A DNA stretch of 64,000 bases from JALOKP01 sp963800865 (GCA_963800865.1 CAWDCL010000005.1:434001-498000); one strand, 5' to 3'. Numbered from the stretch's first letter, positions 49,977 to 59,121 are shown. Made by a program: numbers and translations. The notes: a model not told the origin generated them from the letters alone.

Positions 49977-52154
49977 TCAGGGCGTCTCGTCCCCGCAGTC
50001 GTTTCGCGCCGCGACCGCGAAGAACCGCGTTCCCCCCTCCGCCGTCGCGGCACCGGCGAGCCGCTCGCGGCGATCCGCCGTGTCGGCGAGCGGCGTGCGC
50101 TCGGACAGGCCGGGCCCCGACAGCTCGTAGACGCGCCACGCGAACGCGACCCCCGGCTCACGACGCCAGTCGAGCAGCAGGTCGCTCCCCTCGCGGGCGA
50201 GGCGGAGGCCGTCCGCCGGCGGCGCGGGCACCGGACACGGTGCCCCGACGGCCACGTTGTCGGTCCAGGAGCGGTCGCCCCGGACATGCCGCACGCCGAC
50301 GCTCACCGCCGCGTTCGCCAGATCGAGGCCCGCGAACGCGCCCCCGGCGAACGTCGCCAGGTCGAGCGTGCCGAGCCTCGCCCCGTCGGCGTACACGGTG
50401 ACGAGTCGCCGCGCGAGATCGAATCGGACCGCGTAGTTGTGCCAGCTCCCCGCTGCCAGCGCGGGGCGGAAGCCCGTGTCGCGCTCGCCGATCGTGCGGT
50501 TGTAGAGACCGACCTCGATCGCGCGCCCGGCCGGTCGGAAGAAGACGGACAGCCCGCGTGCGTCTTCCGTGGTGTCTCGCACGGCAGCCGTCGTGAGCGC
50601 CATGCGGCCGTCGGGCTGGACCGCGTCGGCCTGCAGCACGAAGTCGCTCCGCAGCCCGTACTCGATGCCGAAGTCGACGGACCCGCCGGACTCGGTCACT
50701 CCCGCGCGCGAGCCGGCCCAGCTCCCCTGCGGGTCGGGGCTCGCCGTGGTCCAGAAGAGGTTGCCGTCCTTGCGCAGGCTCCACTTCGCGCCGGTCCATG
50801 CGCGCGGCGGGTGGCCATGGGTGCTCTCGACTTCGAGTGCCGCGCCCGTCAGCGGGAACCGACCGTCCGCAACCCGCCCGTTGATCCCCTCCGTGAAGGT
50901 GTCGCTGTAGTCGAGCGGGCCGGCCACGGTCGAGCTCGTCACGGGCACCCCGACACCGAGCAGCGTCTCGCCGGCCAGCCAGGCCTGCATCCCCGCCATC
51001 CCGGGCGTGTCGTGGACCTCGTAGGGGTTGAAGAGCGCGCCCCACCAGCCTCCCCAGTTGCAGCTGACCTGCGCACCGGAAGCGTGGAGCCGCGAGAGGT
51101 AGCGCAGCATCGCGTCGCGGCTGGTCGTGGTGGAGGTCCCTTCCCACTCCGGCGCGGCCCAGTCCGGCGTGCCGCGCAGCGGCGCCTCGCGCGCCAGCCG
51201 CTCGAGGTCGATCCACTCCGGGGTCGCGGTATGACCCGGCCGTGCGAACGCGTTGCCGGCCAGCGAGAACGGGATTTGCCGGCCGTCGCGGCGGGCCGGG
51301 TCGGACGGGACCCAGTCGTCGGGGACGCCGGTGAAGTGGGTTGTCACCTTCTCGCGCGGCAGGCCGGCGCGCACGGCGCGCTCGCACAACCAGGCGACGT
51401 AGTCGTGCACGACGCGGTCCATCTGCGCGTCGTACTCCTCCCAGTAGCTGACCCCCCGGGAGGCCGCGCCAGCGGCGATCACCGCGTCGGAGAGCCCCTT
51501 CGTCGTCAGCGCCGCGAACCCGGTGCGGAACGGCGCCGGGCCGTCAAACTCGGTGTAGTAGCCCGACTCCCAGCCGACCGCGACCCCGGCGAGGAGGTGG
51601 GCGCGCCCCTCCGTCGTCCAGCGCACGAGCCGCGCGGCAAGCGCGCCGAAGGCAGCGTCGAAGACCGGGGCGACGGCGGAGCGGAACGCCGGGCTCTCGA
51701 CGTTGGGCGGCGGCGGTTGCGGGTTGTCCGAGCGCCACTCGATGTCACGGTAGGTGGCGAGCGTCCCGTCCCACGCCGTCCACTCGACGAACTCCGGGTT
51801 CCCGGCCCACGCCGCCCGCGGGAAGTTCCAGTCGTCGAGGTTGACGAAGACCGGGTAGCCACTGGCCTCGGCGCCGTCGAGCACGGCGTTCATCTCGGCG
51901 GCGATCTCCACGGGGGAACGCAGCAGCGTGTAGTGGATCGAGCCGCTGCATGCCATGCGCGGGTCGCCCGCGCCGGGCGGCGGGAAATCGCGGGTGAAGT
52001 CGTCAATTCCGTTGACGATGCACATGTACTGGGGTGTCGGGGGACCCTTGGCACGGGCTGGCGGCACGACGAGCGCGGCGAGCGCCGTCGCGCAGAGCAC
52101 CCCCGCGAGCAGCCGCTCGGCGGGGGTGGGCAGGCCGGGGCGGTACTTCCGCAT
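49977..52154 (-). CDS. Secreted protein with TIM-barrel-like N-terminal part and LamG-like C-terminal domain, possible glycosidase
   Basis: A 725-aa exported protein; signal peptide (LLAGVLCATALAALVVPPARA) after ATG 52154 (an alternative ATG at 52232 adds 26 residues). The N-terminal half contains VFVNLDDWNFP, EFVEWTAWDGT and VGWESGYYTEFDG with acidic residues after strands, as in glycoside hydrolase barrels (inference). The C-terminal part looks like a LamG/concanavalin jelly-roll (YNRTIGERDTGFRPALAAG, WHNYAVRFDLARRLVTVYADG) followed by an FN3-like tail. The exact family was not recognised. It lies between two IS-derived regions. Confidence 0.75.
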   Translation of the reverse strand: MRKYRPGLPTPAERLLAGVLCATALAALVVPPARAKGPPTPQYMCIVNGIDDFTRDFPPPGAGDPRMACSGSIHYTLLRSPVEIAAEMNAVLDGAEASGYPVFVNLDDWNFPRAAWAGNPEFVEWTAWDGTLATYRDIEWRSDNPQPPPPNVESPAFRSAVAPVFDAAFGALAARLVRWTTEGRAHLLAGVAVGWESGYYTEFDGPAPFRTGFAALTTKGLSDAVIAAGAASRGVSYWEEYDAQMDRVVHDYVAWLCERAVRAGLPREKVTTHFTGVPDDWVPSDPARRDGRQIPFSLAGNAFARPGHTATPEWIDLERLAREAPLRGTPDWAAPEWEGTSTTTSRDAMLRYLSRLHASGAQVSCNWGGWWGALFNPYEVHDTPGMAGMQAWLAGETLLGVGVPVTSSTVAGPLDYSDTFTEGINGRVADGRFPLTGAALEVESTHGHPPRAWTGAKWSLRKDGNLFWTTASPDPQGSWAGSRAGVTESGGSVDFGIEYGLRSDFVLQADAVQPDGRMALTTAAVRDTTEDARGLSVFFRPAGRAIEVGLYNRTIGERDTGFRPALAAGSWHNYAVRFDLARRLVTVYADGARLGTLDLATFAGGAFAGLDLANAAVSVGVRHVRGDRSWTDNVAVGAPCPVPAPPADGLRLAREGSDLLLDWRREPGVAFAWRVYELSGPGLSERTPLADTADRRERLAGAATAEGGTRFFAVAARNDCGDETP

Positions 52155-52376
52155 GCCCGCCTTGTACGGTGACTGGAGGATGGGGTCAACCACGGCCTCG
52201 AGGGCCCGGATCGCGGCCGGCGGCGCGGTCATGGGTGGGCCTCGTCGGAACGTCGTCCGGACCGACAGGCGGCCCGGGCAAGTCCCAGGGGAGCCCTCCG
52301 GGTGATGCAGGGACATTCCCAGCAGCACAGGAACCGTGGAGGACAGCCTCGTGGGACGGCTCCGTTGGGGCCCAGG

Positions 52377-52427
52377 CACACCTTCCGCGTTCGCCGCCCC
52401 GCCCTGAAACCGAAAAGTGGAGGATTG
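52377..52427 (+). repeat. 51-bp repeat ending in CGAAAAGTGGAGGATTG (copy 1)
   Basis: CACACCTTCC…CGAAAAGTGGAGGATTG aligns without gaps over 51 nt with 58997-59047, with about 8 mismatches. A weaker relative is at 56394-56432. It lies in non-coding sequence between the glycosidase-like gene and the transposase remnants. Confidence 0.6.
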
Positions 52428-52469
52428 ATCCCTCCCCGTTCGGGTCGCACTTCGAACCGGTCCCCGATC

Positions 52470-52600
52470 TGGTCCCGTTTCCTGATCGACGAGGATCTGC
52501 CGCGCTCGCGCGCGGCCGACCTTCGGGATGCGAGACTCGACGCGTTCACGCCGTGGATATCGCGCTCGGCGTCGTCGAGCCCGGTCAAGCGCGAGTCCGT
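52470..52600 (+). pseudogene. Fragment of a DUF5615-like (PIN-type) gene
   Basis: Reads WSRFLIDEDLPRSRAADLRDA, the diagnostic N-terminus of DUF5615/PIN-like proteins, then passes into another frame for HAVDIALGVVEPG. It lacks a start and the rest of the domain, so it is a remnant. Such genes often belong to toxin-like or mobile regions, and it is embedded here between repeats and a transposase relic. Confidence 0.5.
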
Positions 52601-52774
52601 CGGCGCCGTTCGCCCTGAGCTGCGCCACCGTCGATGTCGGGCCTCGACGGAACCGGGCTCGCGTGACGTCCGCACGATCGTCCATTCCCTTTACGAGGCT
52701 GTGCGGTGTCGGTCGAGCAATGGTCTTGTGCTCCACTCCCTTCCCGCTGGTCCCGAGTTGCCGGCGCCGCGCTC

Positions 52775-52995
52775 GTCCGGACGCCCGGGCCCGTGAACAG
52801 GTTCCCGGACCTCGTCGCGCATCTCGTCCGCCGGAGGAAGGTGCTGGGCCCTGCGATGGGCTCGGCGCGGATCGCCACCGTGCGACGGTGCGGAACGAGC
52901 GTCGTGTCCGGACGTCGCGCCTCGAACCCCGCCCGCGATGGCCGGGGTCGCCGTCTGCCCTCGTGCAGCCCAGCCTGCCGCTTGACGAGCGATCC
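52775..52995 (+). pseudogene. Internally deleted transposase remnant
   Basis: First part: PVNRFPDLVAHLVRRRKVLG followed by GPAMGSARIAT, the N-terminal region of the same transposase family as 48885-49733. After a short junction in another frame: RLEPRPRWPGSPSALVQP, matching that family's C-terminal tail (…EPRPRWPRGSP…). The catalytic core is missing, so this is a miniature, deleted derivative. Confidence 0.6.
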
Positions 52996-53049
52996 CCGTC
53001 GCCGTGCTCACGCCCGGCCCGGTTCCTCTGCGCTGAGTGAGCGTTGCGC

Positions 53050-53110
53050 GACGACATTCGCGGCGGCGAAAACCGCGTCCAGCCGCGATTCAGGATCGGT
53101 GGCCGCCTCT
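53050..53110 (+). repeat. Dispersed repeat (copy 3)
   Basis: GCGGCGAAAACCGCGTCCAGCCGCGATTCAGGATCGGTGG is nearly the same as the copy at 56665 onward (GACGGCGAAGACCGCGTCCA…). It follows the deleted transposase, as copy 2 follows the longer transposase. The rest of 53111-53424 is AT-richer leader sequence for the next gene, with no motif I can defend. Confidence 0.6.
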
Positions 53111-53424
53111 TCCTGCTTCAACGTGCTGTTCGCCGAGGACGACGACCGGTTCGGGGGCGGCGACGGGTGAGCGGACGGCGCTCCGCCGCGGAGCGGGGCG
53201 CGAACGCCTGCGCGCGGCGGCGAAGGAGGGCGGAGCGGGCCCGGACATTGCCTGACCGATTTGTTTGTTGTGCGAAATAAGGTCGAATCACTCGCCAGGA
53301 ATCGACGTAGAATCGCTCTCCGTCAAACGCAGGTCCGTGGCACGACGTCGCGCGATCCAGGCTCGATCCAGCCGCCGAGAGGGGATGCGGCGGGTCGCGG
53401 TGGTTCCCCTCCCGAGGTTCAGAC

Positions 53425-56226
53425 ATGCGCTCGACCCGACACCCGCTGATCCACGCGCTCGTGCTGCTCCTGGCGATCTTCGCGGCCGGAAGCGGCGCGC
53501 TCGCGCAGTCCTCCAAGCCCTTCAAGATCAAGGCCACGGCGGGGAAGGGCGGCACCGTCTCGCCGCGCTCCGCCAGCGTGCAGCCGGGGGCCGACCAGAC
53601 CTTCCAGGTCACCGCGAGCAGCGGGTTCTACATCTCCTCCGTGGCGGTCGACGGGTCGAACCAGGCGGTGCCGCCGCAGGCGACGAGCTACAGCTACACC
53701 TTCACCAACGTCCAGGCCAAGCACTCGCTCAAGGCGAGCTTCGCGGCCTTCACCTACCCCGTAACGGTCGAGGCGCGGGACGGGATCTCGGTCTCGCCGC
53801 CCTCCAAGTCGTACACCGCCGGCTCGAAGGTCAAGTTCACGATCAGGCCGCCGGCCGGCGGGGGGACGATCCTGGCGACGCTCGACGGCCGGCCGATCTC
53901 GCTCGCGCGCGCCGGGCAAGAACTTCAGCTACACGCTGACCGTGACCGGGCCGCACACGCTGGTCTTCGCGCTCGACCTCCCCGACCAGTCGCTCACCGT
54001 CTCGCGCGCCGGCAGCGGCAGCGGCAGCGTGACGAGCAGCCCCGCCGGGATCGACTGCGGCGCGAGCTGCAGCGCGAGCTTCGACGCCGGGACCGTGGTC
54101 ACCCTGACTGCCACGCCCGCCCAGGGCTCGGTCTTCGCCGGCTGGAGCGGGGCGTGCGCCGGGACCGGGAGCTGCAGCGTCACGATGAGCGCGGCGCGCA
54201 GCGTCACCGCGACCTTCAACGCAATCCCCGTCAACCGCACGCTGACGGTCACGGTGACCCCCGAGCAGGGCGGCTCGGTCAGCAGCGACCCGCTGGGGAT
54301 CTCGTGTGGCGCGGCCAACACCCGCTGCTCGGAGTCGTTCCTCTCCGGCACCGGATCACGCTCATCGCCAACCCGGCCGCGGGCTTCAGCTTCACCGGCT
54401 GGACCGGGGCCTGCAGCGGCACCGGCGCCTGCGTGGTCACGCTCAACGCGGATACCACGGTCGGGGCGACCTTCAGCGAAGCGGCCCAGCCGACGCTGAG
54501 CGTCAGCGTGACGCCGGACGCGGGCGGCTCGGTCGCCAGCACGCCGGCCGGGATCTCGTGCGGCGCGGGCAATACGCAGTGCTCGAACGCATGGCCCGCC
54601 GTCACGGGGATCACGCTCACGGCCACGCCGGCCTCGGGCTGGAGCTTCACCGGCTGGAGCGGCGCCTGCACCGGCACCGGGAGCTGCGAGATCACGCTCA
54701 ACGCCAATGCCAGCGTCGGCGCGGGCTTCGCGCAGGTCACGCCCAAGCGCACCCTCTCGGTGAACGTCAGCGCCGGCGCCAACGCGGCCGGCGGCCGGGT
54801 CGACAGCACGCCGGCCGGGATCAACTGCGGCCAGGGGAACTCGGCCTGCTCCGCGCAGTACGACGACGGGACCCAGGTCGGGCTCGCCGCCCACCCGGCC
54901 TCCGGCTGGAAGTTCACCGGCTGGAGCGGCGCGTGCAGCGGGACCGGCGCCTGCAGCGTCACGCTCAACGGCGACGCCTCGGTGGGTGCCGCCTTCGTCC
55001 AGGACGACGGCGGCGGCGGCAACCCGACCCTGGGAGTCAAAGTCGTCGACAACTGCGGCGTGCCCGTGTCCGGCGCGCTGGTGGCCGTCCACGACCAGAG
55101 CAACGGCACCGTCGAGAAGACCTTCACCACCGGACCGAGCGGCGTGGTCGACCTCAGCTCGGAGAAGAAGCCGCTGACCTTCTCGGCCGGCCGGCCCAAC
55201 ACGACCGTGTCCGGCGACCTGATCTTCAGCTTCGTCGACATCCCGGACGGCGTCGGCACCCTGGTGGTCTCGCTGCCGGGCGGCGTCCAGGGCTGCGGTG
55301 TGACCGACCCGGACGTGGGCACGGTCACGGTGTCGCTGAACCCGACGCCGGCGATGTTCGGCCGGGTCCAGCCCTTCGACTACGGCCCGATCTTCTGGGG
55401 CGGCGCGCCGTCCAAGCAGTACACGGTCAAGCAGAGCGCCCTGCAGAACGACGGCACGGTCTCGCTGATGGGCGACAACTCGAGCTTCAGCGACACCGGG
55501 CCGCCGAGCTACGGCTTCCTGCTGGACCAGGCCTTCACCAACGGCGCGAGCTACACGATCAACCTGAACCGCACCGCCGCCTCGCGGCTGTTCAACGCGG
55601 TCGACCCGGTGGACGTGATCACGATCACGGGCGTCCGCGGCAAGCAGGCCTTCAGCGTCGGGACCAAGACCCTGGTCCCGGCGGCGACGAACGGGCAGTA
55701 CAACCTGTTCGACCAGTTCCCGCTGGACTACTGGATCACGCTGGCCAACCAGAGCTTCTTCCCGGTGAACGGGATCCCGACGGGCTTCACGACCTACACC
55801 GAGACCAGCAACACCGCGCCGGCGGGGACGCTCCAGGTGCCGCGCCTGATGCGGATCGATCCGTTCTCGTACTCCAGCGGCCTCATGACCTGGGGCCTGG
55901 ACGACCCGGCGCCCGCCAAGAACAACAAGGTGGGCCGCGTCTGGTTCGTCTACACCGACCCCGCGCAGTCGGGCAAGGACCGGACCTGGCAGGTGGTGCT
56001 GAACCCCAAGGCCCGCACCAGCTGGAACGTCACCAACCTGACGCTCCCGCCGGAGCTGGCACCGACCGGGCTCAACCTGGACCGGCTGGTCTCGCTCTAC
56101 GTGACCGACTACAGCCCGTCGTCGTCGTACGCCGAGACCCTCTCGCTCTTCTTCGCGGGCCAGGGCTCGTCGCCGTCGCTGCCGTTCACGGTGGTGACGA
56201 CGCTGCGCTCGCCGCCGCTGAACTAG
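53425..56226 (+). CDS. Secreted InlB-B-like repeat protein, two offsetting frameshifts
   Basis: A 933-aa exported protein. Signal peptide (ALVLLLAIFAAGSGALAQ), then about five divergent InlB-B/Flg_new-type repeats of ~80 residues with GYFxGWSGACxGTGxCxVTL-like cores (e.g. FTGWSGACSGTGACSVTL), then a beta-rich C-terminal half. Between about 53918 and 54350 the annotated frame reads Arg/Ala-rich nonsense, while frame +2 there encodes the repeat SPAGIDCGASCSASF, FAGWSGACAGTG. So one extra base at about 53918 and one missing base at about 54350 cancel. A 12-bp hairpin follows the stop. Probably a surface adhesin or scaffold. Confidence 0.85.
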   Translation: MRSTRHPLIHALVLLLAIFAAGSGALAQSSKPFKIKATAGKGGTVSPRSASVQPGADQTFQVTASSGFYISSVAVDGSNQAVPPQATSYSYTFTNVQAKHSLKASFAAFTYPVTVEARDGISVSPPSKSYTAGSKVKFTIRPPAGGGTILATLDGRPISLARAGQELQLHADRDRAAHAGLRARPPRPVAHRLARRQRQRQRDEQPRRDRLRRELQRELRRRDRGHPDCHARPGLGLRRLERGVRRDRELQRHDERGAQRHRDLQRNPRQPHADGHGDPRAGRLGQQRPAGDLVWRGQHPLLGVVPLRHRITLIANPAAGFSFTGWTGACSGTGACVVTLNADTTVGATFSEAAQPTLSVSVTPDAGGSVASTPAGISCGAGNTQCSNAWPAVTGITLTATPASGWSFTGWSGACTGTGSCEITLNANASVGAGFAQVTPKRTLSVNVSAGANAAGGRVDSTPAGINCGQGNSACSAQYDDGTQVGLAAHPASGWKFTGWSGACSGTGACSVTLNGDASVGAAFVQDDGGGGNPTLGVKVVDNCGVPVSGALVAVHDQSNGTVEKTFTTGPSGVVDLSSEKKPLTFSAGRPNTTVSGDLIFSFVDIPDGVGTLVVSLPGGVQGCGVTDPDVGTVTVSLNPTPAMFGRVQPFDYGPIFWGGAPSKQYTVKQSALQNDGTVSLMGDNSSFSDTGPPSYGFLLDQAFTNGASYTINLNRTAASRLFNAVDPVDVITITGVRGKQAFSVGTKTLVPAATNGQYNLFDQFPLDYWITLANQSFFPVNGIPTGFTTYTETSNTAPAGTLQVPRLMRIDPFSYSSGLMTWGLDDPAPAKNNKVGRVWFVYTDPAQSGKDRTWQVVLNPKARTSWNVTNLTLPPELAPTGLNLDRLVSLYVTDYSPSSSYAETLSLFFAGQGSSPSLPFTVVTTLRSPPLN

Positions 56227-56230
56227 CAAT

Positions 56231-56259
56231 CGCGCCGGGCGGTTCCCCCGCCCGGCGCG
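56231..56259 (+). terminator. Perfect 12-bp hairpin directly after the InlB-B-like gene
   Basis: CGCGCCGGGCGG (56231-56242), loop TTCCC, CCGCCCGGCGCG (56248-56259), starting 4 nt after the stop. Very stable, but no T-tract follows. It may stabilise or terminate the transcript. Confidence 0.5.
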
Positions 56260-56311
56260 GCCCGCACCGCGAGACCTCTCCGCTCGGCGCGACTGGCCGT
56301 CATGCGGGCGA

Positions 56312-56362
56312 GGGCAGCCAGCGATCCTGGATCGCGGCCAGGCGCGGTTTCTCTTCTCGCGG
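56312..56362 (-). repeat. Dispersed repeat in reverse orientation (copy 4)
   Basis: On the minus strand it reads GAAACCGCGCCTGGCCGCGATCCAGGATCGCTGGC, aligning with copies 3 and 5 on the plus strand. Between it and 56664 lies a weak relative of the 51-bp element (56394-56432) and no gene. Confidence 0.55.
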
Positions 56363-56664
56363 AGGCGGTCGCGACGCTCCCCAGCGGTGCGGAAGCCCCG
56401 CCCCGATTTCGAGTAGTGGAGCACTGGCTCCGCGATCGGAACTCTCCTCGAGCGCCCCGCCGCGGCGCCGCGGCGAGGCGCTGCCATCGCGACGGAAACG
56501 CCGCCTCCGGGCACCTCGAGGCCGGTGGCCACCTGCACCGCGGGTCTGTTCAGGCCGCGGTCGCCGTCTACGCCCGTATGGCCCGGTACGCTGCTCGACG
56601 AACATTCGCCGTCGCAATGCTCACGCTCGGCCCGATCTCGCCGCGCTGATCGGGCATCGCGGCG

Positions 56665-56852
56665 GCCTTTGCGACGGCGAAGACCGCGTCCAGCCGCGGT
56701 CCAAGATCGGTGGCCGCCTTCACCGATTCTATCGCGCGTGCCTCTTGCCCCGGCATTCACCGAGGCAGCAGTCATGCCGACGCGTGGATGTGATCTTCGC
56801 GAAGCACAGGGTCGCTTGTCGCGATCCAAGATCGATGGCCTACAACACCGAG
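56665..56852 (+). repeat. Dispersed repeats in tandem (copies 5 and 6)
   Basis: First: GACGGCGAAGACCGCGTCCA with CCAAGATCGGTGGCC. Then CACCGAGGCAGCAGTCATGC…GCGAAGCACA (matches copy 2), and a second core GTCGCGATCCAAGATCGATG at about 56820, running up to the stop of the next (minus-strand) gene. So the unit occurs about twice in 190 nt. Confidence 0.6.
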
Positions 56853-56856
56853 GAGA

Positions 56857-58515
56857 TCAGTCGTCCTCAGGCTTGTAGCGGTAGATGACGTTGCCGCGAT
56901 CGCCGGTGACATAGATCGTCCCCGTGGGACCGACGGCCACGCCACTGAAGATGTAGGGTGGCGGGAAGCCCGTAATGGCGGAAAGCCCGACCTCCAGTCC
57001 GCTGAAGACCTCACTCACGACACCCGTCGTGGGGTCGATCCGAGCGAGCCGGCCCGTGCCGGTCTCGACGACGAGCAGCGTGCCGTCGAGATCGAACGCG
57101 AGACCTTCCGGACGAGCGAGACCCGCGGCGACGAAGCGGCGCGGGGTGAGGATCGCGCCATCGTCCACGAGCTGCCAGACGACACCCGTCCACCAGTCTG
57201 CGACGTAGAGATCCTGGTCGTTACCCGCGAGGCCGGTCGGAACGATGAGCCCCGTCGTCAGCGCCAGGTGATCGCTCCGGCGCACGACGCGGCCCCCGCG
57301 GAGCTCGGCGACGATCGTGTCACCCGCGAACGGAATCGCGTTGAGCGGGATGGCGAAGCTCCTATCGGTCTCGACGGTCTCCATCGTCGCCAGATCGATG
57401 AAGATGACCTGGCTGTTTGCCCACTCGCTGAGGATGAGCTTCTCCCCGTCCGTGGAGACGGTGAATCGGTAGGCGAGCCCCGCGCCGAATTCGCCGAGTT
57501 CCTGGCCGGACCACCCGGCGAATTCGCGCAGCCGCCAGATGTCGGCGACGAAGATCGATTCCTTTACGCCGCCCTTGCCGTCGGACCGCGGAACGACCGC
57601 GATGCCGCCCGGCGCTATCGGACCGCCGTCGAGGATCGTCTTCGCCTTGCCGTTGGGCTTGATGTGCCAGACGAAGCCGTCGTCGAAGTTCGAGACATAG
57701 AGGTTGTCCGATGAATCGAAAGCGAGGTTGTCGAGCGAACCGCGCACCTCGGAAACCAGCCACTTGACGCCGCTCACTGGATCGATCCGCCAGACTCTGC
57801 CCTCTCCCTCGACGGCGTAGAGGCTGCCCGTGGAGTCGAACTTGACGGCAGAGACACCACCGCTCGTGACGACGCGCAGGTCGCATTCTTTCCAAGGATC
57901 TGAGCTCGCGTTGCAGGAGTCGACGTCGAGGCTTGCGACGACTCCGCGGAGCATGACCGGGCCGTAGAGTCGGCCGTCCGGGCCCCAGTCCATTCCGTTC
58001 ATCCACCCGAGGTTGCCGGCAATGATCGAACGCGGTGGGGCGTTCAGCTCCGGGTCGATCTCGAACAGACCATCGCCAAAGAAGTCGAGCGCGACGAAGA
58101 GCCGGCCGTCGTCCGAGAACGTGATCGGATTCACGCCTGGGGCGACGAACTGACGCTTGACCGTGCCGTCCGGGGAGATGCGGATGACGTGCCCCGTCAC
58201 GATCGATGTCTGGTAGATCGTGCCATCCGCGCACACGAAGAGATCGTCCGGTCCCTCTACGCCGCGATCGGGACCGATCCGATCGAGCAGTTCCCCGTTT
58301 TTCGGATTGACGACCGCGATCTCTCGTCCCCAGACGCTCGCAACGTGCAACCGGTCCTGCGCGTCGAAGTACATCCCGTTGGAGCCATGCAGCGTGGCAC
58401 CGCGCACGAGCACCTTGAGGGCGTCATCGTCATCGTCGGCGAGCACGCCGAAGGGAACGAGAAGCAGGAGCGAACACAGCGGCACTACCAGGCTGACCCA
58501 GCGTTTCGTATTCAC
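56857..58515 (-). CDS. Secreted NHL/SMP-30-like beta-propeller protein
   Basis: A 552-aa exported protein: signal peptide (VSLVVPLCSLLLLVPFGVLA) followed by an acidic linker (DDDDDA), then six to seven propeller blades with SPDG, FDSSDNLYVSNFDDG and PEGLAFDLDGTLLVVETGTG motifs of the NHL/gluconolactonase-like type. No calcium-lactonase residues can be assigned with confidence, so it is called a propeller only. The start is GTG at 58515 with AAGGAGTG 5 nt upstream, a strong site. It is bordered by dispersed repeats on both sides, so may have been acquired with mobile DNA. Confidence 0.83.
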   Translation of the reverse strand: MNTKRWVSLVVPLCSLLLLVPFGVLADDDDDALKVLVRGATLHGSNGMYFDAQDRLHVASVWGREIAVVNPKNGELLDRIGPDRGVEGPDDLFVCADGTIYQTSIVTGHVIRISPDGTVKRQFVAPGVNPITFSDDGRLFVALDFFGDGLFEIDPELNAPPRSIIAGNLGWMNGMDWGPDGRLYGPVMLRGVVASLDVDSCNASSDPWKECDLRVVTSGGVSAVKFDSTGSLYAVEGEGRVWRIDPVSGVKWLVSEVRGSLDNLAFDSSDNLYVSNFDDGFVWHIKPNGKAKTILDGGPIAPGGIAVVPRSDGKGGVKESIFVADIWRLREFAGWSGQELGEFGAGLAYRFTVSTDGEKLILSEWANSQVIFIDLATMETVETDRSFAIPLNAIPFAGDTIVAELRGGRVVRRSDHLALTTGLIVPTGLAGNDQDLYVADWWTGVVWQLVDDGAILTPRRFVAAGLARPEGLAFDLDGTLLVVETGTGRLARIDPTTGVVSEVFSGLEVGLSAITGFPPPYIFSGVAVGPTGTIYVTGDRGNVIYRYKPEDD

Positions 58516-58814
58516 GGTCCACTCCTTTCTGCTTCGATCCGGGCGCCTTCGACCGGCAGCCAGCGCTCAACGGCGCCGACGGGCCGCCCGATCGAGGAGC
58601 TCGACTCGGTGTTGTCGGGAACGACAACTCTCCACAGCCACTAACGCGGTCGCGCACGGAACCGGACAGCTTGGAGTGATTATTGAATTCCTGAAACTGG
58701 CTCGGACCGGACCAGGTGAAGTAGGCCAGCGGTTTTTTCAAGCCCCGCTTCGCGCCAACACCCTTCCCCCGGGGGACGTGCTTTTCTCCACCAGCGCGGC
58801 GCAGCGAAACCCGC
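58516..58814. other. Intergenic region, no gene seen
   Basis: Holds the presumptive promoter region of the propeller gene (minus strand). An AT-richer stretch (TTATTGAATTCCTGAAACTG, about 58680-58699) might include promoter elements, but I could not place a convincing -35/-10 pair. Confidence 0.4.
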
Positions 58815-58866
58815 GATGCGTCTCTGCGCGGCTCTCTCGACGATCGCAGAGACGAAGAGAGCGCTC
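58815..58866 (+). repeat. Dispersed repeat, module 2 (copy 7)
   Basis: GATGCGTCTCTGCGCGGCTC then CGACGATCGCAGAGACGAAG aligns with 43532-43582 with about 75-80% identity and the same spacing. Confidence 0.55.
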
Positions 58867-58996
58867 CAGCCCCTGGCGCCGACCGGGACCTCGGCCGCCC
58901 TCGGACTTGGCTGCTCGCGGAGAGTCGCACCCTGGCGGCTGGCGCCCGCCTTCCCGCGCTCCCACGCGCCACTCGGGCAGCCCGGAGCCGCCCGAA

Positions 58997-59047
58997 CACA
59001 CCTTCCCCGTTAACCGCCCCGCCCGAAGTTCGAAAAGTGGAGGATTG
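58997..59047 (+). repeat. 51-bp repeat ending at the tRNA-Asn 3' end (copy 2)
   Basis: CACACCTTCCCCGTTAACC through CGAAAAGTGGAGGATTG; the last bases (59046-59047) fall within the encoded CCA of the tRNA on the other strand. Related to 52377-52427. Confidence 0.6.
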
Positions 59048-59121
59048 GCTCCGGGGGAGGGACTCGAACCCCCGACCCGCTGGTTAACAGCCAGCTGCTC
59101 TACCGGCTGAGCTACCCCGGA
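59046..59121 (-). tRNA. tRNA-Asn (GTT)
   Basis: The cloverleaf closes completely: acceptor TCCGGGG/CCCCGGA, D-stem GCTC/GAGC, anticodon stem GCTGG/CCAGC with loop CTGTTAA (anticodon GTT, Asn), variable GGGTC, T-arm GGGGG-TTCGAGT-CCCTC, discriminator G and encoded CCA. 76 nt. Confidence 0.95.

Noticed and set aside
53338..53360. TGGCACG at 53338-53344 before the InlB-B-like gene
   Set aside because: It has a perfect -24 element, but GC falls 9 or 11 nt away, not 10, so it does not make a sigma-54 promoter.
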